Below are positions 43,730 through 51,721 of a DNA stretch of 51,721 nt, in pieces; within the stretch, counting starts at the first letter, position 1; the number at the start of each line of letters is the position of its first letter. The notes under the pieces are model-generated. The model ran no database searches. It was not told the DNA's origin and worked only from the letters and a program-made list of their open reading frames with translations. Location: positions 1 to 51,721 of the forward strand of contig JBFXHL010000008.1 of the NCBI GenBank assembly GCA_050177075.1, written 5' to 3'. The DNA is from UBA2239 sp050177075 (GTDB lineage: Bacteria; Pseudomonadota; Gammaproteobacteria; Burkholderiales; UBA9220). Made by a program: the position numbers and the translations under genes.

Positions 43730-43744
43730 TGCCTGGAGAACGAA

Positions 43745-44542
43745 ATGATCGGCCCCACTTCTTCGTCGACATCGCTCCAGACCGCCCAGTCGCGCCTGCT
43801 GACGGCCCTGGAGGTCATGGCCTCCGGCAGCAGCATCAATTCCGCCGCGGACAACCCGGCCGGCCTGGCCCAGTCGGAGTCCTACAGCGTCCAGATTTCC
43901 GGCGACGCCCAGGCCATGAACAACATTCAGAACGGCCTTTCCCTGCTGGACGCGGCAGGCGGCGCCTTCGACCAGATCAGCCAGGGCCTGCAGGATATCC
44001 GCGCCCTGACCGTCCAAGCGGGGGATGGCTCCCTCGGCGTCAGCGACCTGCAGGCGATTCAGGACCAGATCGGCCAAATCAGCCAAGGCATCGACCAGAT
44101 TGCCGGCAGCACCCAGTTCAACGGCCAGAACCTGCTGGATGGGAGCTTCAGCCAGACATTGCAGACGGGCGCCAACGCGGGGCAGACCCAGGACGTCGCC
44201 CTGGGCAATTTTTCCGCCGCCTCCCTCGGAGTGGCCAATCTCGACATCACCACTCCCGCCGGCCAGACCAGCGCGCTATCGACGCTGGATGCGGCCATCC
44301 AGACGGTGAGCGATTCCCAGGCGAACCTGGGGTCCCTGGCCGCCGACCTGAACGCCGGCCTGTCGAACCTGGGCGTCACGGCGGAAAACCTCGCCGCCGC
44401 CCAAAGCCGGGTGAGCGACACCGACTACGCCAAGGCCAGCTCGGACCTGGCCCAAGCCAACGTCCAGCAGCAGGCTTCGCTGCAGGCGCTGGCCACCTAT
44501 AACTCGCTGCAGGGCAACGTGCTGACGCTGCTGCCCAAGTAA
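43745..44542 (+). CDS. Minimal flagellin-like protein
   Basis: A 265-residue protein with both conserved flagellin ends: N-terminal SGSSINSAADNPAGLAQSES and QNGLSLLDAAGGAFDQISQGLQDIR, and C-terminal ENLAAAQSRVSDTDYAKAS ending in NVLTLLPK. The variable centre is almost absent. No other flagellar structural genes are nearby apart from a FlaG gene. It could be a minor filament subunit, a glycosylation-free surface fibre or a flagellin with a different role. GGAG lies upstream of ATG 43745. It precedes apbE. Confidence 0.85.
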   Translation: MIGPTSSSTSLQTAQSRLLTALEVMASGSSINSAADNPAGLAQSESYSVQISGDAQAMNNIQNGLSLLDAAGGAFDQISQGLQDIRALTVQAGDGSLGVSDLQAIQDQIGQISQGIDQIAGSTQFNGQNLLDGSFSQTLQTGANAGQTQDVALGNFSAASLGVANLDITTPAGQTSALSTLDAAIQTVSDSQANLGSLAADLNAGLSNLGVTAENLAAAQSRVSDTDYAKASSDLAQANVQQQASLQALATYNSLQGNVLTLLPK

Positions 44543-44572
44543 CGGGCCAACAAGAAGGAACCGTTTCTCCCC

Positions 44573-45469
44573 TTGGCCCTGCACAGTTTCCAGTTCGACG
44601 CTCTCGGCACCGAGTGCGCTCTTCACCTTTACGCCGATTCGGCGGACACCGCCGAGGCCGCCGCCGAAGGTGCCATGGGCGAGATTTGCCGCATCGAGTG
44701 CCGCTATTCCCGCTACCGCGAAGACAGCGTGCTGTCGGCCATCAACCGGGCCGCGGCAAGCGGCTCAGCCGTCGACGTGGACGAGGAAACCGCCGCGCTG
44801 CTGGATTACGCCTTCGCCGCCTACCATATCAGCGGCGGGCTGTTCGACATCACGTCGGGCATTCTGCGGCGGGCCTGGGATTTCAACGCGGACCGGCCGC
44901 CCCATGAGGCCGACGTGGCAGCGCTGCTGCCGGCCATCGGCATGGACAAGCTGCAATGGACACCGCCCCAGCTCCGCTTTCGCAAACCCGGGCTCGAACT
45001 CGATTTTGGCGGCATCGGCAAGGAGTACGCGGCCGACCGTGTGGCGGCGGTGTGCCAGGCAAACGGCATCGTGGCGGGGCTGGTGGACTTGGGCGGGGAC
45101 ATTCTGGCGCTGGGGCCCCATGAGGACGGCACGCCGTGGCGCGTCGGCATCCGCAACCCGCGCTCCCCCGCCGAAGTCGTCTCCGTGGTGGAACTCTCCG
45201 CCGGGGCGCTGGCCACCAGCGGCGATTATGAGCGGTACATCGATTTCGACGGCAAGCGCTACTGCCACATTCTCAACCCCCATACCGGCTGGCCGGTGGA
45301 CGGATTAAGCTCGGTGAGCGTGCAGGCCGAACAGTGCCTGTTCGCCGGCAGCCTCGCCACCATCGCCATGTTGAAGGGGGAAAACGGCAAGGCCTGGCTG
45401 GCCGACCTGGGAATCCGCCACTGCTGGGTGGATTCGACAGGCCGGCTGGGCGGAACGTTGGTCGCCTAG
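44573..45469 (+). CDS. ApbE-type FAD:protein FMN transferase without signal peptide
   Basis: A 298-residue flavin transferase that links FMN covalently to Thr/Ser of target proteins. Motifs DFGGIGKEYAADRVA, VDLGGDILALG and CHILNPHTGWPVDG are present. It starts with TTG 44573 directly at the catalytic domain, with no signal peptide or lipobox, so it appears cytoplasmic, whereas most ApbE proteins are periplasmic lipoproteins. No obvious substrate (such as NqrC or RnfG) is in the window. Its stop overlaps that of the convergent EF-hand gene in a CTAG. Confidence 0.88.
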   Translation: MALHSFQFDALGTECALHLYADSADTAEAAAEGAMGEICRIECRYSRYREDSVLSAINRAAASGSAVDVDEETAALLDYAFAAYHISGGLFDITSGILRRAWDFNADRPPHEADVAALLPAIGMDKLQWTPPQLRFRKPGLELDFGGIGKEYAADRVAAVCQANGIVAGLVDLGGDILALGPHEDGTPWRVGIRNPRSPAEVVSVVELSAGALATSGDYERYIDFDGKRYCHILNPHTGWPVDGLSSVSVQAEQCLFAGSLATIAMLKGENGKAWLADLGIRHCWVDSTGRLGGTLVA

Positions 45470-45879
45470 GCGGAAGTATTGACGTTCGACCCCGAGCTGC
45501 CGAGGCTGCTCAAGGAGCTCATGCTGGAGCCCACCGTTTGGGCGGCGGATTGCCCGTTCGCCTGGCCGTGATGATGGTGGTGCATCTGGGACATCATCGA
45601 AGCCATGTTGTTGACGAAATCCTGCTTCGAAACGCTGCCGGTACCGTTCGGGTCCAGCTTGGCCCAGACCGCGTCGGCGCCCATCTTCTGGAAGCCCTTC
45701 GACGGATTCATGGACTGGAAAGCCTGCTCGAACTGCTGCTTGGTGATCGTGCCGCTGCCGCTGGTATCGATCTGATCGAACAGATTGGACATTTTCTGCG
45801 ACGGCGGCATGCGCATGCTCGCCCCCGTCATCGCCTGGGGCATTGCCGAAGAACTCATCCCACTGATTGCCATGCTCAT
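45466..45879 (-). CDS. EF-hand calcium-binding protein
   Basis: A 137-residue protein with two EF-hand loops: DTSGSGTITKQQ and DPNGTGSVSKQD. The first has Gln at loop position 12 instead of Glu, so it may bind calcium weakly. An N-terminal Met/Ser/Gly-rich stretch and a C-terminal Ser-rich tail with five consecutive His follow. There is no clear signal peptide. ATG 45879 has AGGAGAAG upstream. It is convergent with apbE and lies in the same direction as flaG. The role is unknown. Confidence 0.85.
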   Translation of the reverse strand: MSMAISGMSSSAMPQAMTGASMRMPPSQKMSNLFDQIDTSGSGTITKQQFEQAFQSMNPSKGFQKMGADAVWAKLDPNGTGSVSKQDFVNNMASMMSQMHHHHHGQANGQSAAQTVGSSMSSLSSLGSSGSNVNTSA

Positions 45880-46176
45880 TTTCTTCTCCTTCTCGGTACT
45901 GCAGGTTATCGAATCAATCCAGAAGCCGACGAAAGCTTCCATTTTTTATTATCGTCAGCATTAATTGCTACTTAATGGCCAAAATAAGAAATAAATTGTA
46001 TCAAATCGTATCAATCATCCCGCCCGCCAGACCCATCCACGCCACCGCCAGACAAAACCGAAACACAAACTAATTATCTAGCTATTACATGAGATTGAAA
46101 AAAACAAGCGAACCACACCAACCGGAATAACGACACGTCGAGTTTCAGCTTAGGCAAAAATCAGCAAGGTGAATAA
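45880..46176. other. AT-rich non-coding interval upstream of the EF-hand gene
   Basis: About 300 bases of clearly AT-richer sequence than its surroundings, with no convincing gene. It contains copy 2 of the 15-base motif. No clear terminator for flaG is seen. It may be the trace of a transferred segment. Confidence 0.5.
45996..46010 (-). repeat. 15-base shared motif, copy 2 (TACGATTTGATACAA)
   Basis: Reads toward the EF-hand gene, 117 bases before its ATG, and is preceded by another GATTGATAC half-copy on the same strand. It is identical to copy 1 at 43159-43173. A weaker relative (GATACAAATTT, minus strand, 46767-46777) lies before flaG. Confidence 0.6.
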
Positions 46177-46563
46177 TTATGCTTTTTCGTAGATAAGCTG
46201 CCCCTGCATTCCAGGCGGGACAGACAAGGATTGCGCAATCGCAAGTATTTCTTTTGACGGGATTTGACGAATAACCTTGTTCGTATTCGCATCACGGAAC
46301 TGCACAACGTCAATTCCTGTTATCTTGTCTTTATGGTATGATGCATAGATATTTTTATTATACTGCCCAAAAATACTATTTACCTTCTCAATCGCCTTGG
46401 CCACCGAACCGGGTACCTCAGTCCCCTGCTTGCCCTCTGCGGATTGGGTCGCATCCTCGGACGAAGCCGTTTTTTCCGGGGACTTGGCGGCCGGAGGAAT
46501 AGCCGCGTACTGGCTGCCGCCCGACACCCCCACCGATACCGAATCAACCGACATCACATCCAT
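46177..46563 (-). CDS. FlaG-family flagellar protein
   Basis: A 128-residue protein. The C-terminal half is the FlaG domain (FRDANTNKVIRQIPSKEILAIAQSL). The N-terminal half is a Ser/Ala/Lys-rich linker. FlaG proteins affect filament length and are usually beside fliC and fliD; here it is 1.6 kb from a flagellin-like gene. The FlaG-domain half is much AT-richer than the linker half, a mosaic composition. ATG 46563 or 46554 are both possible starts. Confidence 0.8.
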   Translation of the reverse strand: MDVMSVDSVSVGVSGGSQYAAIPPAAKSPEKTASSEDATQSAEGKQGTEVPGSVAKAIEKVNSIFGQYNKNIYASYHKDKITGIDVVQFRDANTNKVIRQIPSKEILAIAQSLSVPPGMQGQLIYEKA

Positions 46564-46913
46564 CGCGCAGCACCGTCCTCATAGGCTTGCCCGTTACGCC
46601 ATCCTTACCCAAGTTCTCCGCCTGGGCATTCCCCGCTGGAACAAAGCCCGCCAGCGCAATTCCTGCAATGGACAGGTCTCTCCCGGCTGGTCGGTTGGCC
46701 ATGCGTTTATACCCTACTCCGTGCATTGTCTTTCCCTTTGCTGACTGGCAGCTGACGCAAAAGGGGAAATTTGTATCCGCCGTGTAACAACGGGCTACCC
46801 AATCACTCCCCTTGCCGATCTATCCGCGGCCAAATTGAAGGACTGGCAATTTTCATAATCCCCGTCTCTTTCTGCGCTAAAATAAGCCCGTTCCGACCTT
46901 CCCGAGGCTTTCC
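46564..46913. other. Intergenic region between flaG and the next plus-strand gene
   Basis: About 350 bases. It holds divergent promoters: a TAAAAT -10-like hexamer near 46879-46884 for the plus-strand gene, and upstream sites for flaG. A 60-codon minus-strand reading frame (46544-46726) with a signal-like stretch overlaps the flaG start; I do not accept it as a gene. Confidence 0.45.
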
Positions 46914-47270
46914 ATGTACCACGTCAACCGCAGCGTCGCCGTCATCAAGCCCAAACAGCCCTTCTTCGACTGGCTGAAAAGCACCCCCGACTGGGACTTG
47001 GACCTGACCCTGGACAACCTGAGGGTGGATTGCACCGCCCTGCTGATTCCCGAGTTCGACGAGCCGGAAAATGCCGTGAGCTACATCGACGACCGCTTCG
47101 AGCAGATTTTCGAGATGGAACTGTCCTCCTGGTACGAGGACAAGAAGCTGTGGCCCGCCAGGCGGGACCTGCAAACCTTCTGGGAGTGGTTCGAGGTGGA
47201 ACTGCACTCGGTGGTGGTGGACGTGCCCGACGAGGACATCAACGAGACCAGCATCGGCGTGCTGCACTGA
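46914..47270 (+). CDS. Unknown acidic protein (118 aa)
   Basis: I do not recognise this protein. It is acidic and rich in aromatic residues (DDRFEQIFEMELSSWYEDKK, WPARRDLQTFWEWFEVELH), with no signal peptide or transmembrane segment. It starts MYHVNRSVAVIKPKQPFFDWL, which resembles conserved small cytoplasmic proteins of betaproteobacteria. It lies nine bases before the SemiSWEET gene, so they probably form an operon. Confidence 0.75.
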   Translation: MYHVNRSVAVIKPKQPFFDWLKSTPDWDLDLTLDNLRVDCTALLIPEFDEPENAVSYIDDRFEQIFEMELSSWYEDKKLWPARRDLQTFWEWFEVELHSVVVDVPDEDINETSIGVLH

Positions 47271-47279
47271 CCCTTCGCC

Positions 47280-47537
47280 ATGCCCGACATCGCCGACCTG
47301 CTCGGCTCCGCCGCCGGCTTTCTGACCACCGCCGCCTTCGTGCCCCAGGTGGTGAAAACCTGGAAATCCAAGTCCGCCGCCGACCTGTCCCTGGGCATGT
47401 TTTTGGTGTTCGCCCTCGGCGTGCTGCTGTGGCTGGCCTACGGCATCCTCATCGGCGCCAGGCCGATCATCATCGCCAACAGCGTCACCCTGGCCCTGGC
47501 CGTTTCCATCCTGCTGATGAAAATCCGCTTCAAATAG
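47280..47537 (+). CDS. SemiSWEET-type sugar transporter
   Basis: An 85-residue membrane protein with three helices. The PQ motif is AFVPQVVKTWKSKSAADLS, and the final helices are VFALGVLLWLAYGIL and NSVTLALAVSILL. It would work as a dimer for sugar movement across the inner membrane. The substrate is unknown. Trehalose and glycogen genes follow nearby, which may or may not be related. Confidence 0.9.
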   Translation: MPDIADLLGSAAGFLTTAAFVPQVVKTWKSKSAADLSLGMFLVFALGVLLWLAYGILIGARPIIIANSVTLALAVSILLMKIRFK

Positions 47538-47603
47538 GCACTTGCAGCCGACCCCGGCGACGTCTAAATTTCAGTCTTGGGGAAAATACTAAGGGGAAGC
47601 ACC

Positions 47604-48110
47604 GTGTCCTGGACCAAGGCGGACATCGCCTTCGAAACCATCCAGCAGCGCCAGCTCGTCGCCAAGCTGATGAAATCGGTCAAGCTGTTCGAGGGGCTAA
47701 GCGGCGACGAGGCCCTGGAACTGCTGTCCCAGGCGGAGAAGAGCGTCTTCGCCGCCGGCGATTACATCATCCAGGAAGGGGAGCGCGGCGCCTTCATGTA
47801 CGTGATCATCGCCGGCAAGGTGGAGATCACCAAATGGGTCAACGGCTCCTACGAAAAACCCCTGGCGGAATTCGGCGCCGGCGACAGCTTCGGCGAAATG
47901 GCCTTGGTGGACAACCTGGAGCGCTCCGCCTCGGCCAAGGCCCTCACCGACTGCACCTTGCTGCGCCTCAGCGACCAGGAATTCCGCCAAATTCCCGCCA
48001 TCGGCGCCAAGGTCTACCGCAACATTGCCTGCCTCCTCTCCCAGCGGCTGCGCAACACCAACGCCATGATCTCCCTGCTCATGGCGGAAACCGACGACGC
48101 GGCCGCCTGA
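47604..48110 (+). CDS. Cyclic nucleotide-binding domain protein
   Basis: A 168-residue protein consisting of a single cNMP-binding (CRP-like) domain (LMKSVKLFEGLSGDEALELL; AGDYIIQEGERGAFMYVI; FGEMALVDNLERSASAKA). There is no helix-turn-helix, so it is not a transcription factor of the CRP type. The binding pocket has Glu and Arg (FGEMAL, ERSASA) as in cAMP binders. GTG 47604 has AAGGGG upstream and is preferred to the earlier TTG. The effector is unknown. Confidence 0.85.
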   Translation: MSWTKADIAFETIQQRQLVAKLMKSVKLFEGLSGDEALELLSQAEKSVFAAGDYIIQEGERGAFMYVIIAGKVEITKWVNGSYEKPLAEFGAGDSFGEMALVDNLERSASAKALTDCTLLRLSDQEFRQIPAIGAKVYRNIACLLSQRLRNTNAMISLLMAETDDAAA

Positions 48111-48123
48111 CGCCCTTTACGTC

Positions 48124-48864
48124 ATGACTCCCCCGCCCCTTCCGCCGCGGCCCCTGGCGATTTTTCTCGACCTGGACGGCACCCTGCTGGAACAGCGGGA
48201 CGACCCTGCCGAGGCACAGGCTGATGCCGCCCTGGCGGAGCTGCTTGACCGGTTGGAGGAAGCCGCCGACGGCGCTCTCGCCCTGGTTAGCGGCCGCACC
48301 GTGGCGAGCATCGACCGCCTGTTCGCCCCCCGCCGCTTTGCCGCCGCCGGCCAGCACGGCGTGGAACGCCGGGACGCCGCCGGCATCCTCCACCGTCATG
48401 GCGCCCCGGAAGAACGGCTGGCCGCCCTGCGCCGCCGGGCGGAAGCATTCATAGCCCGCCAACCGGCCTTGCTGCTGGAGGACAAAGGCGCCTCCCTGGC
48501 CCTCCACTACCGCCGCGCGCCCCACCTGGAACCGGACGTCCGCGCCTTGTGCGCCGCCCTGGTGGAGGAAGGCGGCGGGGTCTTCGCCCTCCAGGCGGGG
48601 AAGCACGTGTACGAAATCAAGCCCGCCGGCCGCGACAAGGGCGCTGCCATCACCGAGTTCATGACCGAGCGGACTTTCCTCGGCCGGCTACCCCTCTTCG
48701 TCGGCGACGACCTCAGCGACGAGTTTGGCTTCGCCGCTGTTAACCGCCTGGGGGGAATCGCCGTCAAAGTGGGCCCCGGAGAGAGCATCGCCCCCTGGCG
48801 CCTGCCGGATGTCCGGGCGGTACGGGGCTGGCTGGCGGAATATGCCGTGCAACCGGTCACCTGA
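48124..48864 (+). CDS. otsB: Trehalose-6-phosphate phosphatase
   Basis: A 246-residue HAD-family phosphatase in trehalose synthesis. Motif I is IFLDLDGTLLEQRDDP, motif II SGRTVASIDRLF, and motif III/IV is VGDDLSDEFGF. The EIKPAGRDKGAAI stretch is typical of trehalose-phosphatase. No otsA is seen in the window. It is followed 24 bases later by glgX, linking trehalose and glycogen use. Confidence 0.93.
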   Translation: MTPPPLPPRPLAIFLDLDGTLLEQRDDPAEAQADAALAELLDRLEEAADGALALVSGRTVASIDRLFAPRRFAAAGQHGVERRDAAGILHRHGAPEERLAALRRRAEAFIARQPALLLEDKGASLALHYRRAPHLEPDVRALCAALVEEGGGVFALQAGKHVYEIKPAGRDKGAAITEFMTERTFLGRLPLFVGDDLSDEFGFAAVNRLGGIAVKVGPGESIAPWRLPDVRAVRGWLAEYAVQPVT

Positions 48865-48888
48865 ACGAGCCGCAAGGAGACACGGCAC

Positions 48889-51027
48889 ATGATGCGCAGC
48901 GCCAATCCGGTCTGGCCCGGCCGCCCCTACCCCCGGGGCGCAACCTGGGATGGGGAAGGGGTCAATTTTTCGATTTTTTCGGAGCACGCCGACCTGGTGG
49001 AACTGTGCCTCTTCGACGCCAAAGGGCGGCGGGAAGTGGAGCGCATCCCCCTGCGGGAGCAGACCGACCAGGTATGGCACTGCTACCTGCCCCAGGCGCG
49101 ACCCGGCTTGATCTACGGCTACCGCATCCACGGCCCCTACGACCCGGAAGCCGGCCACCGCTTCAACCCCCACAAGCTTCTCCTCGACCCTTACGCCAAG
49201 CAGGTTACCGGCCGCCTGTCTTGGAGCGATGCCCATTTCGGCTACCGCATCGGCCACCGCAACGAAGACCTGTCCTTCGACAAGCGGGACAGCGCCTCCG
49301 GCATGCTCAAGGCGGTGGTGGTGGACACCGCCTTCACCTGGGGCGACGACCGCCCCCTGCGCACCCCCTGGCACGACACGGTGATCTACGAGGCCCACGT
49401 GCGGGGCCTCACCATGCGCCACCCGGAGGTGCCGCCCCCCCTGCGCGGCACCTACGCCGGCATCGCCACCCCGCCGGTAATCGAGCACCTGAAGCGCCTC
49501 GGCGTCACCGCCATCGAGCTGATGCCCGTCCACGCCTTCATCGACGACCGCCACCTGGTGGAGCGTGGCTTGGCCAACTACTGGGGCTACAACTCCATCG
49601 GCTTCTTCGCCCCCGACAACCGCTACCTGGGCACGGGCAACATCAATGAATTCAAGACCATGGTGAAGACCCTCCACTCGGCGGGGATCGAGGTCATCCT
49701 CGACGTGGTGTACAACCACACCGCCGAGGGCAACCACTTGGGGCCCACCCTGTGCTTCCGCGGCATCGACAACGCCGCCTACTACCGCCTGACCCGGGAC
49801 AACCCCCGCTACTACATGGACTACACGGGCTGCGGCAACACCCTCAACATGCAGCACCCGCGGGTGGTGCAACTGATCATGGACTCCCTGCGCTACTGGG
49901 TGCAGGAAATGCACGTGGACGGCTTCCGCTTCGATCTGGCCTCCTCCCTGGCTCGGGAGCTGCACGAGGTGGACCGCCTCGGCTCCTTCTTCGACATCCT
50001 GTTGCAGGACCCGGTGCTGTCCCAGGTCAAGCTCATCGCCGAACCCTGGGACCTGGGGGAAGGCGGCTATCAGGTGGGCAACTTCCCCGTCGGCTGGGCG
50101 GAATGGAACGACCGCTACCGGGACACGGCGCGAGGCTACTGGAGAGGCGATGGAGGTCTCCTCGGGGAACTGGCCCAGCGCCTGTCCGGCTCCAGCGACC
50201 TTTACGAATCCAGCGGGCGCAAGCCCTACGCCAGCGTCAACTTCATCACCGCCCACGACGGCTTCACACTCCACGACCTGGTGAGCTACGACGGCAAGCA
50301 CAACGAGGCCAACCTGGAGGATAACCGGGACGGCCACGACAACAACCTGTCCTGGAACTGCGGCGCCGAGGGAGAAACTTCCGACCCGGAAATCCAGGCC
50401 CTGCGGGCGCGACAGAAGCGCAACCTCCTCGCCACTCTGCTCTTCTCCCAGGGGGTGCCCATGCTCCTCTCCGGGGACGAACTGGGCCGCAGCCAGCACG
50501 GCAACAACAACGCCTACTGTCAGGACAACGAACTGGCTTGGCTGGACTGGAACCTGGATGGCGAACGGGACAAGCTCCTCGCCTTCGTCGGCCGCGTTCT
50601 CAATCTGCGGCGGGAACACGTGGTGTTCCGGCGCCGCCATTTCTTCCGCGGCCATGCGATTACCGGCGCCGACGAAAAGGACATCGTCTGGCTCAGCCCC
50701 GAGGGGCGGGAAATGACCGAAACCGACTGGACCCAGGCCTACGCCCGCTGCCTGGGCGTCTACCTGGCCGGCGAGGAACTGATCGAGGTGGACGAACAGG
50801 GCCAGCCCCTGGCGGACGACAGTTTCCTCCTCCTGTTCAATGCCCACCACGAGCGGATTCCCTTCCTCCTGCCGTCCTTCCACAACATCGAAGCGGTGTG
50901 GGAAGGCCTGCTCGACACGGCGGTGGCCGACGGCTTGGCCACCACCGGCCGCTTCCTCCCCGCCACCCCCTACCCTCTGGAAGGTCGCTCCCTCGCCTTG
51001 CTGATGCGGCGCCGGCGGCATCCGTGA
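48889..51027 (+). CDS. glgX: Glycogen debranching enzyme GlgX
   Basis: A 712-residue GH13 isoamylase-type enzyme that removes branches from glycogen after phosphorylase action. It has an N-terminal CBM48-like domain (RGATWDGEGVNFSIFSEHA), and the GH13 motifs DVVYNHTAEG, DGFRFDLASS (nucleophile Asp), LIAEPWD (acid Glu) and FITAHDGFTL. AAGGAGA precedes ATG 48889. Complete and of normal length. Confidence 0.95.
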   Translation: MMRSANPVWPGRPYPRGATWDGEGVNFSIFSEHADLVELCLFDAKGRREVERIPLREQTDQVWHCYLPQARPGLIYGYRIHGPYDPEAGHRFNPHKLLLDPYAKQVTGRLSWSDAHFGYRIGHRNEDLSFDKRDSASGMLKAVVVDTAFTWGDDRPLRTPWHDTVIYEAHVRGLTMRHPEVPPPLRGTYAGIATPPVIEHLKRLGVTAIELMPVHAFIDDRHLVERGLANYWGYNSIGFFAPDNRYLGTGNINEFKTMVKTLHSAGIEVILDVVYNHTAEGNHLGPTLCFRGIDNAAYYRLTRDNPRYYMDYTGCGNTLNMQHPRVVQLIMDSLRYWVQEMHVDGFRFDLASSLARELHEVDRLGSFFDILLQDPVLSQVKLIAEPWDLGEGGYQVGNFPVGWAEWNDRYRDTARGYWRGDGGLLGELAQRLSGSSDLYESSGRKPYASVNFITAHDGFTLHDLVSYDGKHNEANLEDNRDGHDNNLSWNCGAEGETSDPEIQALRARQKRNLLATLLFSQGVPMLLSGDELGRSQHGNNNAYCQDNELAWLDWNLDGERDKLLAFVGRVLNLRREHVVFRRRHFFRGHAITGADEKDIVWLSPEGREMTETDWTQAYARCLGVYLAGEELIEVDEQGQPLADDSFLLLFNAHHERIPFLLPSFHNIEAVWEGLLDTAVADGLATTGRFLPATPYPLEGRSLALLMRRRRHP

Positions 51028-51032
51028 TGGAA

Positions 51033-51721
51033 TTAGTGCTCCACCTGCGTGTCGCTTTCCACTTCCCCCGCCCGCTTGAGGGCGAATTCGGTGGCGATGG
51101 GGCCGACGGTTTCGAGGATCGCCACTGATGCCAGGACGATGGCTGACAGGGCAGAAGCGAACTCCGGGTACATGTTGGAAGTGCTTTGCACCAGGCCGAT
51201 GGCCATGCCCGCCATGGGCGCCAGGGTCAGGCTGAGAAGGCTGCCCTGGCCCAGGGTCAGCCCCGAGGGGCGAGCCAGCAGCATCACCCCGAGCCATTTC
51301 CCCGCCTGCCGCGCCGCCACGAAGGCCAAGGCCGCCCCGCCCGCCGCCGCCAGCTCCTCGAAATGCAGCCTGGCACCGGCCACCACGAACAGCAGGACGA
51401 AGAAAATCTGCCCGCCGTGGCCGAATTCCACTTCCTGCAGCTTCCCCTGCCGGTCCAGGTTGCGGGACAGCAGGCCCAGGGCCAGGAGGGTGAGCAGCAC
51501 CGAACAGTTAAGCGCCTTGGCGGCGCCGATGGCGGTGATGATGACGCCCACCAGCAGGGCGAACTGGCCGCTCTCCCGCCGGCCGATCAGGAAGGCGATG
51601 CGCAGGGACGCCTGGAACAGCAGGTAGGCCAGCAACAGAGACATCCCCAGGCGATAGAGGGGTTGCAACAGGATGGTGCTCCACTCCGCCTGGCTCTGAT
51701 AGTGAAGAAAAGGCAGGATGG
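51033..51721 (-). CDS. Cation/proton antiporter (CPA2-type), C-terminal part
   Basis: The frame stays open through the right edge, so the N-terminus is missing (about 229 codons seen). Multiple hydrophobic helices, an FGHGGQIFFVLLFVVAGARL stretch (the conserved half-helix region) and charged C-terminal tail match KefB/NhaP-type sodium or potassium/proton antiporters. It converges with glgX; the stops are five bases apart. Which cation is moved cannot be told. Confidence 0.8.
   Translation of the reverse strand, partial: ILPFLHYQSQAEWSTILLQPLYRLGMSLLLAYLLFQASLRIAFLIGRRESGQFALLVGVIITAIGAAKALNCSVLLTLLALGLLSRNLDRQGKLQEVEFGHGGQIFFVLLFVVAGARLHFEELAAAGGAALAFVAARQAGKWLGVMLLARPSGLTLGQGSLLSLTLAPMAGMAIGLVQSTSNMYPEFASALSAIVLASVAILETVGPIATEFALKRAGEVESDTQVEH

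Noticed and set aside
46544..46726. A 60-codon minus-strand frame with a signal-like stretch
   Set aside because: It overlaps the flaG start, the putative ribosome site is weak, and it has no family. It could be a tiny secreted peptide, but the support is too thin.
1..51721. tRNA, rRNA, CRISPR arrays, insertion sequences, phage genes
   Set aside because: I looked for tRNA T-loop sequences, regularly spaced repeats and transposase or integrase motifs and found none I could support.

Overview
This is a GC-rich, gene-dense chromosomal segment of a Gram-negative bacterium. The order amgK-murU / lptD-surA-pdxA-rsmA, the lnt / glyQ-glyS-gmhB-plsC block and the pepP-ubiH-ubiH-family-dsbC block suggest a betaproteobacterium, most likely of the Rhodocyclales; this placement is inferred from gene order and protein flavour, not from a marker search. 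I see no tRNA, rRNA, CRISPR array or insertion sequence.

Layout. (1) 1-5420: a minus-strand operon encoding a TonB-dependent receptor, a DUF4198-like periplasmic protein, a membrane polyferredoxin and a CcdA/TauE-like membrane protein (cut by the window edge). It lies behind a perfect sigma-54 promoter and faces a divergent sigma-54 activator that has no sensor domain. The receptor gene has an in-frame TGA at the end of its signal peptide. (2) 5482-12594: a small unknown gene, then a long minus-strand housekeeping operon (amgK-murU-pepP-ubiH-ubiH family-dsbC-methyltransferase). (3) 12660-18413: lptD-surA-pdxA-rsmA, with an unusual Pro/Ala-rich insert in LptD. (4) 18504-20459: an orphan soluble triple-PAS histidine kinase. 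(5) 20471-27147: gloA, a YgjP-like metallopeptidase, plsC, gmhB, glyS and glyQ, with a foreign-looking HATPase/STAS-like gene wedged between glyQ and glyS. (6) 27228-33508: a c-heme GGDEF-EAL protein, a DUF123 protein, lnt and a chemotaxis receptor.

(7) 33573-40298 is the most coherent accessory block: sulfide:quinone oxidoreductase, a NifX-like protein, and cydP-cydA-cydB-cydX (cytochrome bd quinol oxidase), facing a sigma-54 activator whose N-terminal cysteines (C51, C62, C69) have the spacing known for the sulfane-sulfur sensor FisR. A near-consensus sigma-54 promoter precedes cydP and a weaker candidate precedes the NifX-like gene. Together these suggest a sulfane-sulfur-inducible, sulfide-tolerant respiratory module: SQR feeds electrons from sulfide into quinone and cytochrome bd passes them to oxygen.

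(8) 40355-43070: metY-type sulfhydrylase, AlkA-type glycosylase and a DnaQ-like exonuclease. (9) 43259-46563: a small accessory cluster with a repeat-containing unknown protein, a minimal flagellin-like protein, a leaderless-type ApbE, an EF-hand protein and FlaG. Some of its upstream regions share a 15-base motif. (10) 46914-51721: an unknown acidic protein, SemiSWEET, a cyclic-nucleotide-binding protein, otsB, glgX and the end of a cation/proton antiporter gene.
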